A stretch of 64,000 bases of DNA. Origin: Trichuris trichiura. Lineage: Eukaryota; Nematoda; Enoplea; Trichinellida; Trichuridae. Below are positions 20,212 to 32,099 of this stretch, in pieces. A program made the translations under genes and the position numbers. Location: contig JBAJFE010000047.1 in NCBI GenBank assembly GCA_037903355.1, positions 434,001 through 498,000 of the forward strand, read 5' to 3'. How positions within the stretch are numbered: position 1 is the first letter of the stretch; each line of letters opens with the position of its first letter. Under the pieces are notes generated by a model. That model was not told where the DNA came from. It saw only the letters and a list, made by a program, of their open reading frames with translations, and did no database searches.

Positions 20212-23200
20212 CCTACTTTTCATAACGTTAATGCAGAATTCTTTTCATGAGTTTTTACAGTTACGAACCGGCCATCGCAGCTTCAGTGTGCAGCGAAGTC
20301 CTCTTTTTCTCCAAATGTTGCGGTGCGAGCTTGCCATACTATCATTGCGAATAACAGAGGTTATCATTATCCTTTCAGCTATGTTTACTTAGAACTTTGG
20401 GCTTATTTTAAAATTTGGCGCTCTAATGGTTCAGAAGAAAGTGTTCGTCTTTTAACCATACTTCCCTTGGCCAACTGTAGTTTTTCAATGCGCAACGCGA
20501 ATAATTAGAAAAGCAAAAGAAATGTACGCGTGCAATTTTGAGCTGTCGAAAACGTCATTGTGGAGGTATGGTTCGACTTAAATTTTTCGCAATGAGCGAA
20601 GTGCAAATTTCGTACGTTTTTATTGTTGAACCTGAACGTCATTAAGGCAGTGAGGAAAATTCTTGTATACCCTAAGTGCGATTGTGGGTTTGGTTGTGGA
20701 CTTGTATTTATAAATAAAGAGCCGGTGTATTCGACCTTCAAGAGCCCTTGGCTCCTTTAAGGAGATGTTGCCATCTCAGAAGCCAGTGGCAATACTCATG
20801 GTGCGTATACTCTCTTTGCTACGAGTCCTACCGTAACCTTCTGCCTATGACTTTTCTATGTTGCATATTAAGTAATGTCTGCTTAATTCAGCTGCTTATG
20901 TCAATAAGTATGGTCGTTCAATTCGCAGCGTGAACCTTAAAATCATTACGAAAAATACTTTACTAGAGAAAACCAGTGAATAAATGATTATTTTAAATTT
21001 TTAAATTGTTTTTTGCTTTGGTTCCATACTTTTCGTTGGTTTTCTGCTTTCCACCGTATTCATTCGACTTGCATGTAGTCAGCTGCTTGTTTCTAAAAAG
21101 CATAAACTCTTTTAAATCACTGGCTGACTTGTCCTGAAAGTGAAACAAAGACGCCTACGTGAACTGCTTTTCGTAAATAAAGGTGTTTTCCGTGGGCTTC
21201 AGCGTTCACTATCTCATACTTACACCAATTAAGCCCATCTGTAATCACTAACTACTGTAAAGAAGCTGTGGGTGTGCTTATATTTACGTTTCGTTTTTCT
21301 GTAAACAAGAAAGCAACCTGTTCTGCCGAGTAGCGTAGCACAGTAAAGCGGTATTGTTTTCCTCGAAATGCGCATAGTTGCTTTTGATACGGTAAATAGA
21401 AATACGCTGTCTGCTCAGTTAAGCTGTTTGTTTTGTGAAAAGTAAGCAGAACTGTAGAGGCGTTTCTTTCTCAAATTTTGTTGTCTCTCGCTGACACGAA
21501 ACCCATTTGTTCATTGGTCAGATATGTTGAGTTCGTTTTACGGCTGTGCTTTCAATCGCCTTTGTCAAGCAGGCAGTGATGGAAGGCGGAACGAAAAATA
21601 TATACTGTGGCTGTTCAGGTAATAATCAAGCATAATATATTAATAAAAGCTTAGACGCATATATACTACGCAGTACATATGCAGACTGTGTAAACCTTCC
21701 TAGAGATGATTTTCTCAGTTTGCTTTATCAGCAAAATTACTCTTCTATCCAAACGCATAATGTAATTATTGGGTGATGCTCTCAGGAAACCTCTGTTCCC
21801 GTCTTCAGCGCAAGAGCAACTTTGATAGCTGTGTAAATTCTTCATGTTACTCAGTTCTCAGTTTTTATTGCTCATATTTGTTTAAGCTACTTCCATTTAA
21901 ATAGTTTTCGCAGCTTCATTGAAAGTAGATGAGGTGCAGCTACAGTGTATCACCTCTCCTTTTAACACATTTTCGAACAGCTTCAATTGATCTACTTCTG
22001 AAATAGTGTTCATACCCAACTCAAGTCGCGACTTAGTGATAGCTTAGTTCAATTCTACTCCGTCTGAAGGTTGTCCCACTTTAATGTAGTGTTAACATAT
22101 GCAAGCGACGCGTCCTTTCTTGAAGTGTCAACTTTATCGCTTTGATTTTGAATGACCTCATTTGCATAACTTACAATTCAAAACAACCCTTCAGCTCAAA
22201 ATTCAACCTGACCCTTCGATTATTAGTTTCTTGTAAAATTTGTTACTCGTCTTTTCCATAGTTTTGCTGTTGATTGTTTTGTTCCCTCATTAATTGTGTC
22301 ACTTGAAAAGCAGCGGCTTCATAATTGCTTGGTAATGCTCCATTCTTCATACGAAGTTGCAAGCAGCTTTAAAGCGTAAAATCCATACGATCAGCTTAGG
22401 CATAGCATGTTGCGGATGGCAAAAATTTCTACGTGAAAATATGGGCAATCGGAAAAGTACTGTAGTGGACTGATTGTGCTGTCTGATTGATTTAGAGAGG
22501 ACATAACTTGTAGAATCGATTAATTCAGAAAGCGGTGGGACATAGACGAAACAGTCGCGTCGATTATAAAAATTCAATTTTGGCGAGGCTTCAAATGGCC
22601 CTTTCTTTTTCGTTAAGAAAATGAATATATTATGGATTTGATCAAAGTTGTTGTTTTTAAATTTCAGCACTTGGCAATTTTGCTTATCATGCGCGCTTGG
22701 CAATTTGGCGCACGCGTGTTTGCGTGCCGACGCCCAATTTAAAACGGCGACTTTATTCCTCCTCGGCATCACCTATTGTCAATGCTTGTGACCTTGATTT
22801 TTTTGGCACTTTTGCTGTTCTGCTTTTCAACCGGTTCTTTTCGATTTTTTAAAATGGTTTCTCCCTTTAAGGCACAGCCCTTTGCGCTCACCAGTTTTTG
22901 TAGGCGTGAAAAAAAGCTTAAAGTTTTTTGATGAGTTCCCGCCGAGGGGATTGGTTGCGTCTATCCGTCCTAAAGAATGCTGTTTCATATTAAGCATTCA
23001 TTGGTACGGACAGGTCAAATGGGTGAATATGATAAGCTTGGTCGGACGACCTACTATTTGTCTCAGCCTATCGTTATTTATAAAGTGGTCTCGCTGGCTT
23101 GAGCTTTTTCCTCTATGCTAAGGTCGAATGGAATGCGTAGTGTGTTGCTTCATGGCTAATTCGCTTTGAAGGAAGTGGTAAAGGTACGTTTTGTATAAAA

Positions 23201-23497
23201 TGGGTCCCAAACAATTTCAGCTTTTCCGTCATGGGTTATTTGGTAGTGGCAGCAACTCTCTCTAGCCTTTTAAAAACAAGCGGTCCATTGGCTTTGGGAC
23301 GGCGGGGTTTGTTTATCTCTGTCCGTTTCTGTCGGCTCAGCTTTCTCACATTCTCAAGTCGAGCGATTTGTCGAGCGCCTACTTCGCAGGTTTTGCAGTC
23401 CCTTTTTGAATTTGAAACTAAATTTTGAATTCTTACGGTATCCATTCCGTCGCAGCGCATAAATACGGCTGCTGCAGATGGAATGTGAAAGAAAAAG
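20212..23497. other. Intergenic region with no recognised gene
   Basis: About 3.3 kb, AT-rich, with frames up to 141 codons (22347-22772 minus) that show no domain, no codon bias that stands out and no splice-linked partners. I see nothing that I would annotate. Confidence 0.4.
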
Positions 23498-23512
23498 AAT
23501 GTATTAACGCCT
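23498..23512 (+). repeat. Left target-site duplication of foldback element C
   Basis: AATGTATTAACGCCT, repeated exactly at 24375-24389. Confidence 0.9.
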
Positions 23513-23622
23513 TGAAGATATAGTGTCTTCGTACGGGACCAAATAATTTCATTTCTTGGCTTCTTGTTGTATGGACTTTTTATGTCCCGTTGAAAAACTT
23601 TTATTAATAAACTGTCCGTAGC

Positions 23623-23651
23623 TTTCGGGTCCGAACTTGACCCGTCATCAG
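23623..23651 (-). ncRNA. Hammerhead-like core, left arm of element C
   Basis: Minus strand: CTGATGA-C-GGGTC-loop-GACCC-GAAA. The loop is AAGTTCG, different from PLE-A and PLE-B, while core and stem are unchanged. Confidence 0.42.
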
Positions 23652-24272
23652 CGGTCTAAGGATTGACGTATGAATAAAGTGCACTAGTAACGTGCAAGGT
23701 GTATAGCTGTTTAAAGGCCCATGTTTTAAAGCGGGCCTTGTAGTTCTTTTCTCTTTGTCTGTCAGCAGTTCGTGCAGGTGTATCCAATTTTATTTGAGCG
23801 AGGAACAATTCGAGCGGGTTACAATATTCGTCCATATTTCATTTATTTCCGCTCCTTTATCTCGGTTGTAGGTTGTGTTGTTTCTAATATACAGAGCTTC
23901 CTTAATTTTTCGTAAGCGTGCATTCTTTTCATAAAACTTTTGCGCCAAGGCTTAGATTGCAATCTAAGCCTTGGCGCAAAAGTTTTATGTTATGAAAAGA
24001 ATGCACGCTTACGAAAAATTAAGGAAGCTCTGTATATTAGAAACAACACAACTACAACCGAGATAAAGGAGCGGAAATAAATGAAATATGGACGAATATT
24101 GTAACCCGCTCGAATTGTTGCTCACTCAACTAAATGGATACACCCGCTCGAACTGTTGACAGACAAAGAGAAAAGAACTACAAGGTCCACTTTAAAACAC
24201 GGGCCTTTAAACAACAGCTGTACACCTTGCACGTTACTAGTGCACTTTATTCATACGTCAATCCTTAGACCG

Positions 24273-24301
24273 CTGATGACGGGTCAAGTTCGGACCCGAA
24301 A
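24273..24301 (+). ncRNA. Hammerhead-like core, right arm of element C
   Basis: Mirror copy of 23623-23651: CTGATGA-C-GGGTC-AAGTTCG-GACCC-GAAA, followed by GCTACGGAC. Confidence 0.42.
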
Positions 24302-24374
24302 GCTACGGACAGTTTATTAATAAAAGTTTTTTTTTCAACGGGACATAGAAAATCCGTACAAAAAGAAGCCAAAA

Positions 24375-24389
24375 AATGTATTAACGCCT
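24375..24389 (+). repeat. Right target-site duplication of foldback element C
   Basis: Exact copy of 23498-23512 (AATGTATTAACGCCT). Confidence 0.9.
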
Positions 24390-24543
24390 ATAGCTAAAGT
24401 GATTTTTTTAGAAATGATAACTAAGTTATGAAAACACGATGCTTTTGTACGGGAGCGTGTGTTTTCATATTGAAAAATATCTTTATTACGAATTCTCTCC
24501 CGTTGTGAAGTAAAACAAAAAGATTTTTCTTTTCTTCCGGAGC

Positions 24544-24571
24544 TTTCGGGTCTTTCGCGACCCGTCTTCAG
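24544..24571 (-). ncRNA. Hammerhead-like core, left arm of element D
   Basis: Minus strand: CTGAAGA-C-GGGTC-GCGAAA-GACCC-GAAA. The CTGAAGA variant still fits the hammerhead consensus CUGANGA. Confidence 0.4.
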
Positions 24572-24602
24572 CGGTGAGATTCAATCGGTGAGAATCTCAC
24601 CG

Positions 24603-24630
24603 CTGAAGACGGGTCGCGAAAGACCCCAAA
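24603..24630 (+). ncRNA. Hammerhead-like core, right arm of element D, mutated
   Basis: CTGAAGA-C-GGGTC-GCGAAA-GACCC-CAAA. The conserved G before AAA is C here, which would be expected to inactivate a hammerhead. Confidence 0.3.
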
Positions 24631-24714
24631 GCTCCGGAAGAAAAGAAAAATCTTTTTGTTTTACTTCACAACGGGAGAGAATCCGTAATAAAGATATTTT
24701 TCAACTAAGTTATG

Positions 24715-27700
24715 CAACTATTTTCAACTGATCTGGCTGTGATCAAATAAACCATTTTAATATTAGCTTACTTGAAGGTCGTTAAGAAATTTTACAGCGT
24801 ATACTGTTGCTCTTTCACGTTTCGTCGCTGACATAAGGATTTGAAATGCTTCGCCACTCAAGTATAGTAGCATTTGTTGTTGTTGTCAAGGCGAAAAGCG
24901 GGCGCATATTGATCTAGCCGATATGTTGTTTCGTTTTATTCGCCGATTGGTTATCTGTTTTCCCAATAGAAGCAGTCGGAATGAATGACTTTGTCGGTTA
25001 GGAGCTGTTAAGCCATACTTTTTTTGAACTCGAAAGTTTGAATAAATGAGGAATCGCAAAGCCGACTTTGGCAGTGCATTGGTGCTTACATCAAGCTCAT
25101 CAAACATTTAAAAAAATAGACGCTGTATAACTGGATCAAAACTAGCGTTCGTCGAAATCATTTGTACTTGAAAATCAGCAGTGTCATTTTAAAAATTTGA
25201 ACGCTCATCATAAAGGCGCGCGGTTTCCATAGGCTCGCCCTCTTTTGCTACAGCTAGAACATTCTTTGCCTTCAAAAGAAGTCAAATGTTCAATTTTTGG
25301 TCGGCTTAGCGAAGGGGTTACTTTAACTGCTGCTATTTACTTTATGCTCGCTTCTTAGATTTTCCCCACATTTCTGACGTACATTACGGGGAAGAGGTTG
25401 ACTTATCTTTAGTTTGCTTGCTGCTCCGCCTTGTCACTTAGCAAGCAAACGATAATCTTCAGACGTCATCTGCAAATGCTGTCATGTGTTAAGTTTTGCA
25501 ACTCCAACTGGTTTTTATTGATTGACATTTTCCGCACTTTTCCATAACACGGTGCCGTATGTTATCGCATTTTGCTGCCTATCGCGCCCAGCAGCATAGC
25601 TGTTGTATCAAATTTTCAATACCGACTCGCGGAAATGGATGTGATTAGGTTATCCCTTAATAACCGTAGTTAGAGCCAGGTGACATCGATGACGTTGGTC
25701 ATTCCGTTTGTCAACTTTTGAAATCATATTTTAAAAGCAACGCAATTATTTTGTCGGATTCATGAGAATGCGTTCCCCAGTTTGTTTCCTTACGTCGCGT
25801 ATCATCACCTTGTGGCAGCTCCGATCCGAAGACGATGACGTATGCAAATTAGAAAATGCGTCTATTTTTAAAATTTTGCTTCTTTAACGCTGTCTTGCTG
25901 ACACCGCGACTTTTTCTGAATTTGACAGTTGCTTAAAACTCTATCTGCTAAACAGAGATGGTCGTTTTCTTCAAATAACCTTTCGTTACTTTCGGGTAAC
26001 TGAGCAGGCTAGCGATTAATCGCGTCAAGCGCGTGGTTCTCTTACGTCTTTGCTACTGCGTTTTGCGGTTTAATTTGTTCTTAAATTAAATTAAGCTTTT
26101 TAGGAATCGTTTCTTAAATGGCAGCTAGCTTTTGATGAGGCTTTGCCGACATGCTTAAATGTTTTCCACAAGTTTCATTATTGTATGAGCTTTAATCATT
26201 TTGGCGCGAAACGAATCTTCCAACATTTTACGAAGCTGCACATTAATAGTTTGACGTTAGTGACGGCAGTCATTTCCCCACGTGCGTTAGACTATGCAGT
26301 CCTTAAGTTATTGGTTATACTAATGGCTAGTGTAGAGCTATGAAAAGTGGAAACTCTCGTAAGGTTCTATGCAAAATCAAAACCCTTCCGTTTAGGAAAA
26401 GATTGGAAGATGTTACGAGACGAGAAGGTGTAGAATTTAATTTAGTTTTGTAAGCGCGCCGTTTTAGACTTAAATTCCGCATTGCAATCATTGACTGCGG
26501 ACGCAGGCGAACCATTGGCGCTCTGCCAACGTCATGGTTAATTTTTTTGCTTCGAATTTCAGGTTTCCCAACTTGTCAGCCTTTGAAACTATCATTTCCA
26601 TACTTAAAAAACATGTAGTAGTACCGATCGATAGGTTAAGCTTTTTACTTAGTCTTAAACCGAACGATAGGAATGGCGAATGGCTTTTGACGTCAGCGTT
26701 TCTGCGGTTAAGAGAAAGACAAATAAACTTCTTTTCTGTCTGTTTAATGTTTGATTCATACGAAAAAAGATGCGCTGACTTCGTTTGCTTTCACCTATTA
26801 ATTGCCGATTTGGCTGCAATTTAAATACTGGTGTTACTATGCAAATTTCTCTTCAGTTTTAAGATTCTTTCTTCAGTGAGCATTTGCATATTTTTGGAAA
26901 AAAGTTCTCCCTCATCTTCAGCTCACCTATTGCTTTTGTCAGGGCGTAGTAGAAACTTTAAGTTTATTCGATTGTCTTTTTGACTTTCGAAAATGGGAGG
27001 AAAGCCATATGCACGAAATATTTCCGCGCTGTCCGAATAAACATTCATTTTTGAATTTCAAGGTTAAAGTTTTCTGTTTTAAGAGAAAGGTTTTAAAAAA
27101 TATTCGTTTCCTACTGCTAAGCAGCTTAATCGTTGTTTTCGGTAAAGCCGCGTTCTTTCTAGCATGTCAACTTGTTTTGATAAGATTTAAATCTGCCAAA
27201 ATTTGCATATTCATGTATAAGCTGTTGACGAAACGAAATAGGAGATGGCCACGCGATAGTCAGACTAGCAAGCAACGGCAGCAGCGCCAAGAATGCTTAG
27301 CGATATCTTATCTACCTTATCAATATCAGCGAAAGAGCAGCAGGTTTTCAAGTTTTGAAAAGTGCGAAATAGTAAGCGCGTGATTGTTACCCGCTGAGTA
27401 AACTGAAACTTGTCGCCACGAATGGGTGCAGCATTCGAATGGGGGCGCCTCGGTCGGATCGATTTTTTAAAACATCCAGCTTTCTATCTCTGCTTACCAT
27501 CGCGCGAGTCGGCACTTTCGCGTGTCTATAGACTCGCATGTTCTCTTGTTCGAATGTTTTTTCATTCTCTCCGTTTTGTAGTTCGGTCTTAAATTGAAAC
27601 GGGCGCAAGACTAGATTTTCTGGACGAACCGGTCTGTACACCGTTAAGTGGCCGAGAAAATGAACCTTTCGAAATGCAGCCGAAGAGACGCTCAAGTTTT

Positions 27701-28843
27701 GAACACTTTTTTCAACTTTTGTTGGATGAAACATTCGGAGAGCATTTGTAAATGCTGCCTCGCAAAATAATTCGCAAATGCCTTGTTTAAAAATATTTTT
27801 TTAAATTAATAACCTTAGTTCAATTCAATGAAGGCGCCTTGAATCGTCCGCAGAAATTTGCGTATTGCAACTTCGATTGGTTGAGCAGACATGGCGACGA
27901 ATCGTTGAGCTTACTCTCTTTGCGTAAACATTCCGTCTCATTGTTAAGCTGCTGCCCGCAACGTTCAATTATTTGAATTCTTATCATACCTGCTTATCAT
28001 TTAAGCCAATATTTTCACTTATTGCTTCGTTAAGTAAAATTGTTTTTGCATTCCAAAACGCGGCGGTTGATGGAAACAACAATGGTCGGCTTTTCCAAAC
28101 TCGGAATAACAAGTTTGCAATGCGACGACAAAAGAGAGTCGTCCAAAATGACTAAATTCAGTATCGTTTTCTAAGGTCGTTCCTTGAACGGCGGCATTCC
28201 TTTTCGTAACCACTTTTGGCGCAGCGTAATTTTCTCGTTGGCAAACACTCGGCTTCAGGCGTTGATTTTTGCCCAAAGCAAACAGCGGATCGCTGAGTGA
28301 TCAATCAAGAAGTATACGCCGCAAACCGTAAAAGGTTGTTTAGTTCCATTCTTGCTTTGTGAGCAGCGCGAATGGCTTTCGCCCTTTTCGATCTTCCATA
28401 TTTGGTCAATGACAAACGCTTTCAACCGGCGGACGCTTCGCGTTCGTTCGTCAAAGCCGCTTGGGACAGCTTTGAACTTATATTCAAAAAAAAATTGCTG
28501 CTCTCCCACCTGATTGGCTCATTCTTGTAGCAAGTTGTTTATTTTTTTAAAATTTTTTTCAAAATGATGCCCTATTGGTTTGCAAGCTTTAAAGGCGCTG
28601 TCTGTCGCGTTTGAAAGTTTGAATTTCATGGCTCGTTGGAGACGCGGCGTAGATGGCGTTTCGAAAATTTAAACGGACCGACCGAACGCCTCAAGTTCTT
28701 ACGTATCCGCTACGAATGGCCGCTTTATGCCTTGTCGATTGAAATTTCAACTTAAACGGCGATCGATTTTTTCAAGGTGATTTTCAAGTCCGCGATCGAA
28801 ATGTGGACTTGCGGCGTTTGCGCAATGTTCCTACCTGGCCGTC
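24715..28843. other. Intergenic region upstream of the SLC16-type gene
   Basis: About 4.1 kb without a recognised gene. Frames up to 124 codons (27009-27383 plus, 27387-27734 minus) have no domain. The transporter promoter should lie near its right end. Confidence 0.4.
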
Positions 28844-31800
28844 ATGGATTGCGGAAGAATTGCTAATCGATGGCGTGACTTGTATTGCGTCCGGAAATCT
28901 CCGGACGACGATTCGCAAAGATGGGCCTCCGAAAGATCTTATTCCTAGTAAGTTGCCCAGTATGCAAATTTTATTAGCATGCTCCGCATGGTAGTGAAAA
29001 GACGTTTAATGACTTGTTGTTGCAGCACCGAGTCGACCTCGGAATCGGAAGAAACCGAGTTTCCCGAGGCACCCGACGGAGGCTACGGTTGGGTGGTCGT
29101 CTTTGCCGCATTTATGGTTCACCTGATAGCGGACGGTATTTCGTTCAGCTTTGGTGTCCTGTATCCAAAAATTCAAGAACAATTCAAAGCGTTAAAGAGC
29201 GAAAGCGCTCTTGTCGGCTCAATATTCATGGCAATGCCTTTGATTGCAAGTCCGGTGTCCAGCGCCCTCATTGACCGATACGAATGTCGAGCGGTCACTA
29301 TAGCTGGTGGACTACTCGGTTTTGCCGGTTTCTTTCTAAGGTCAGTCATCAACGCTAAACGATTGCTTTTTCTTTAAGCTTTATTTTAATACATTGACTT
29401 TAAGTGCGCATATCCATGTTCCGCTTCAGCTGATAGCATAAGTCTAAGCGATAACAATTTTTGCATATCCTGTCGCGTAAAGAGAGTATCTCCAACCCAC
29501 CTTTCAACTATTTTAAGTATTAGAAAATTGGTAAATGTTTTTCCGCCCTCCGTCAGCTTCGGCTTTCTCTCTTTTTGTTGCTACGAGAAAATTGCCTTCA
29601 GTTTTTGAGTATCGTAAATTTTTCCGTTTGGCAAATAGCGATCGGTATTAACGAGCTTAGTTAAGCCTAATTCAACGGAAATGGAAATTTTTGATCGCAA
29701 CTTCGCGCGGCACTCCACGTAGCCGCTTTTCGTAGCCTCGCTGCAACTCGCTGAAAGCAGTTGCTATAAGCGTTTCGAAACTGTTTTAAGCATGCGTGCA
29801 TTTTATCCGCTTTGTTTCGAGACCAAGTGGTGGCGCCACAGTCGATAAAATTTCCTTACGCCTAAGGTTGAACTAGCGAATTTTAGAAATAATAAGTGGG
29901 AGTTAATTAGCGGTTTTTTTGCATACATTAAGCTTTGTTGGAAAGTAGCGTTGTCCCGCCCCGAAGGGAACGCATTACCGCGCAGGCGTATATGCGCAGT
30001 TCATTCATTACTTGCGTTTAAAGCGTTTGACAACAGAATTAACGTCTTACGGTTAAATAGAGCGCATTCATTTTTCTTCCAAGCAATATTTTTCATTCAC
30101 GGTCGACAGTGCCCGTAGTTAATGAGCAAAAGTTGATACGAGAAAAGCGCGCTTACTTATCTCTTTTCTTTAATGGCCGTTCGTGCATCCTCCGCGGTTG
30201 ATTTTTTTGAAGCCGAAAAAGTTTCGTTTAAAAAAATCGTAGCCTCGTTCCTTGTTGACATAAGCGACTTGCGATTGGTTGACATAAGCGAAAGGTTAAC
30301 AATGCATTGTTTGGACCGCTGTTTTAAAATAGGAAAAGTTCCGTTCAACGAAATTTCAAAAGCGCAGCTGCAAATGAGTCTTCCGAACTTCGATTGATAT
30401 AATTTGGCCCCTGCGCTTGCTTTGATTTGTAATGGAATTTTTTTTTAACTTTTATTGGTCAACAGAGATTTGCTTAAACGTCGACTTTTGCCGCCGTTCG
30501 TTTATTCTTTAAGCGATTCGTAGAAACGCGCTATTTTTGTATCTTACAACAATTCTTGTTGGCGTCTTTTACTAACGCCTGAATACTAGTCAAATCTGCG
30601 CTTTTTTCAAGATCAGCCTTTGGGTGTCATTGGAAAATAGTTTAAGTTGCCACTTTGAACTTAGTAGTAGTCGAAACGCGTGCTCCTTTAGGAATAGGTA
30701 ACTTCCAACGTTATGTAGCCTTATGCTTTGTTGCCAGGGGCCCCTCCATTTTTGAAAGTTGCTATGAACTTTGAAAATTCTAATGTTCCACTGACATGAC
30801 AATTGATTAGACATCCTCTTCCAGACTGAGTTGTCTCGACCGCGCAGTGTTATCTCTTGGCAAGCGATAAGCAGTTTTTGAAATTATCTCTTCTTTTATT
30901 GATTCAGCGGGGGACGCCTAAAGCTGACCTGCAACGACCCCGCAAATGTTGTTTGAAAGATTATTGACTTTTCTGCGCTCCTTTTAAAGAGCGAAATTGT
31001 TCCGTTTCTAATTGATTTATCACTGCTTATCGGTTGGCTTTTGAATTTGCATATACCGCTGCTTCTATAAGCCTAATAAAGTATTTAACCGAAGAGGCGG
31101 CCATATTTACTATTCAAATTTTTTTAAATTTTTTGCGCAAACTTTCAAGACTGATCGCAGAATTGAATGAACGGTTTGATGTTTTTTTCCTCCTCGTACC
31201 GGATTTTGTAAATGTTTGATAAAACTTTTTTATGTACGGTTTTTAACCTGTTATTCATCAAAGAAGCGAAGCTTTCGGCTCACTCAGGGACCCATCTTTA
31301 GCGCTAGGAAAGCCTACCGCCGGGCTGGTCTTCATGGTTGCAGCTGTCAGCTCTATCTTGAGCCGTCGAGCTTTGTTCCCAACTCGTCAGTCAGACAGTA
31401 GAGTGAGCGCCCAACCGACCTGCCGCGACGGTGACACATCCACAGACAGTTTAATAATGGGAATGGCAAGTTTCTAAGAGGAGAAGAAGATGCGTTCGTT
31501 AAGAAAGTAGTTTCAACCTACTTGAAAATCAAAATAATACAGTAAGAATAGAACTAGCAATTCGATAACGTATTTCAGGCGAACAAATCAACGAGTAGAA
31601 GTAAAATCGACAACAATAAGTTAACAAAAATATTAATAAAACGAATCCTTACAAAGTACGCATACAGTAATGCTGATAATGAAATCAAGTGTAATTAAAT
31701 AAGGCTGCATTACGAAAATACGGACAAAAATAAGGATAAAGTAAAGCAAACAAAATGTAAAGATTAAAATTTAAATAATAAAAAAGCGATCGAAAAAAGT

Positions 31801-32066
31801 ACTAAACTAACGTGTTTCTGTTAGCGGTATTTTCAGCCCGTTTTTTATAAACGTTTATGCACTAAACGTTATTAAAAACGGACTGAAAATTCCGCTACTT
31901 AAAAGATTGAAAAAAGTGCATTGAATACGTTAGTTTAGTAAGACTTTTTTTCGATCGCTTTTTTATTATTTAAATTTTAATCTTTACATTTTGTTTGCTT
32001 TACTTTATCCTTATTTTTGTCCGTATTTTCGTAATATAGCATAAGTATTTTCTTTATATAGCAGAA

Positions 32067-32099
<33 letters not shown>

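Larger units (their letters stand above)
23513..24374 (-). mobile_element. Foldback element C: two PLE 3' ends head to head
   Basis: An 862-bp, nearly perfect palindrome with arms of about 400 bp meeting near 23956 (CTTAGATTGCAATCTAAG), bounded by 15-bp target duplications. Each arm is a PLE 3' region: the TGTTGCTCACTCAAC and CTCTGTATATTAGA stretches match PLE-A and PLE-B downstream of their coding regions, but the sequence belongs to a diverged subfamily. A 36-nt extension (23513-23548) lies outside the left arm only. Both arms carry a hammerhead-like core. No coding sequence. Confidence 0.88.
24431..24702 (-). mobile_element. Foldback element D, 272 bp
   Basis: Bounded by a 12-bp duplication AACTAAGTTATG (24419-24430 and 24703-24714). 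A 36-nt extension (24431-24466, AAAACACGATGC... to GTGTTTTC) precedes a palindrome whose arms read ...TCCGGAGCTTTCGGGTC and its complement, meeting at TCAATCGGTGAGA. It consists only of PLE-type termini, one per arm, from yet another subfamily. Confidence 0.87.

Noticed and set aside
22347..22772. 141-codon minus-strand frame as a gene
   Set aside because: No domain, signal peptide, splice partner or recognisable residues; typical of long AT-rich intergenic sequence.
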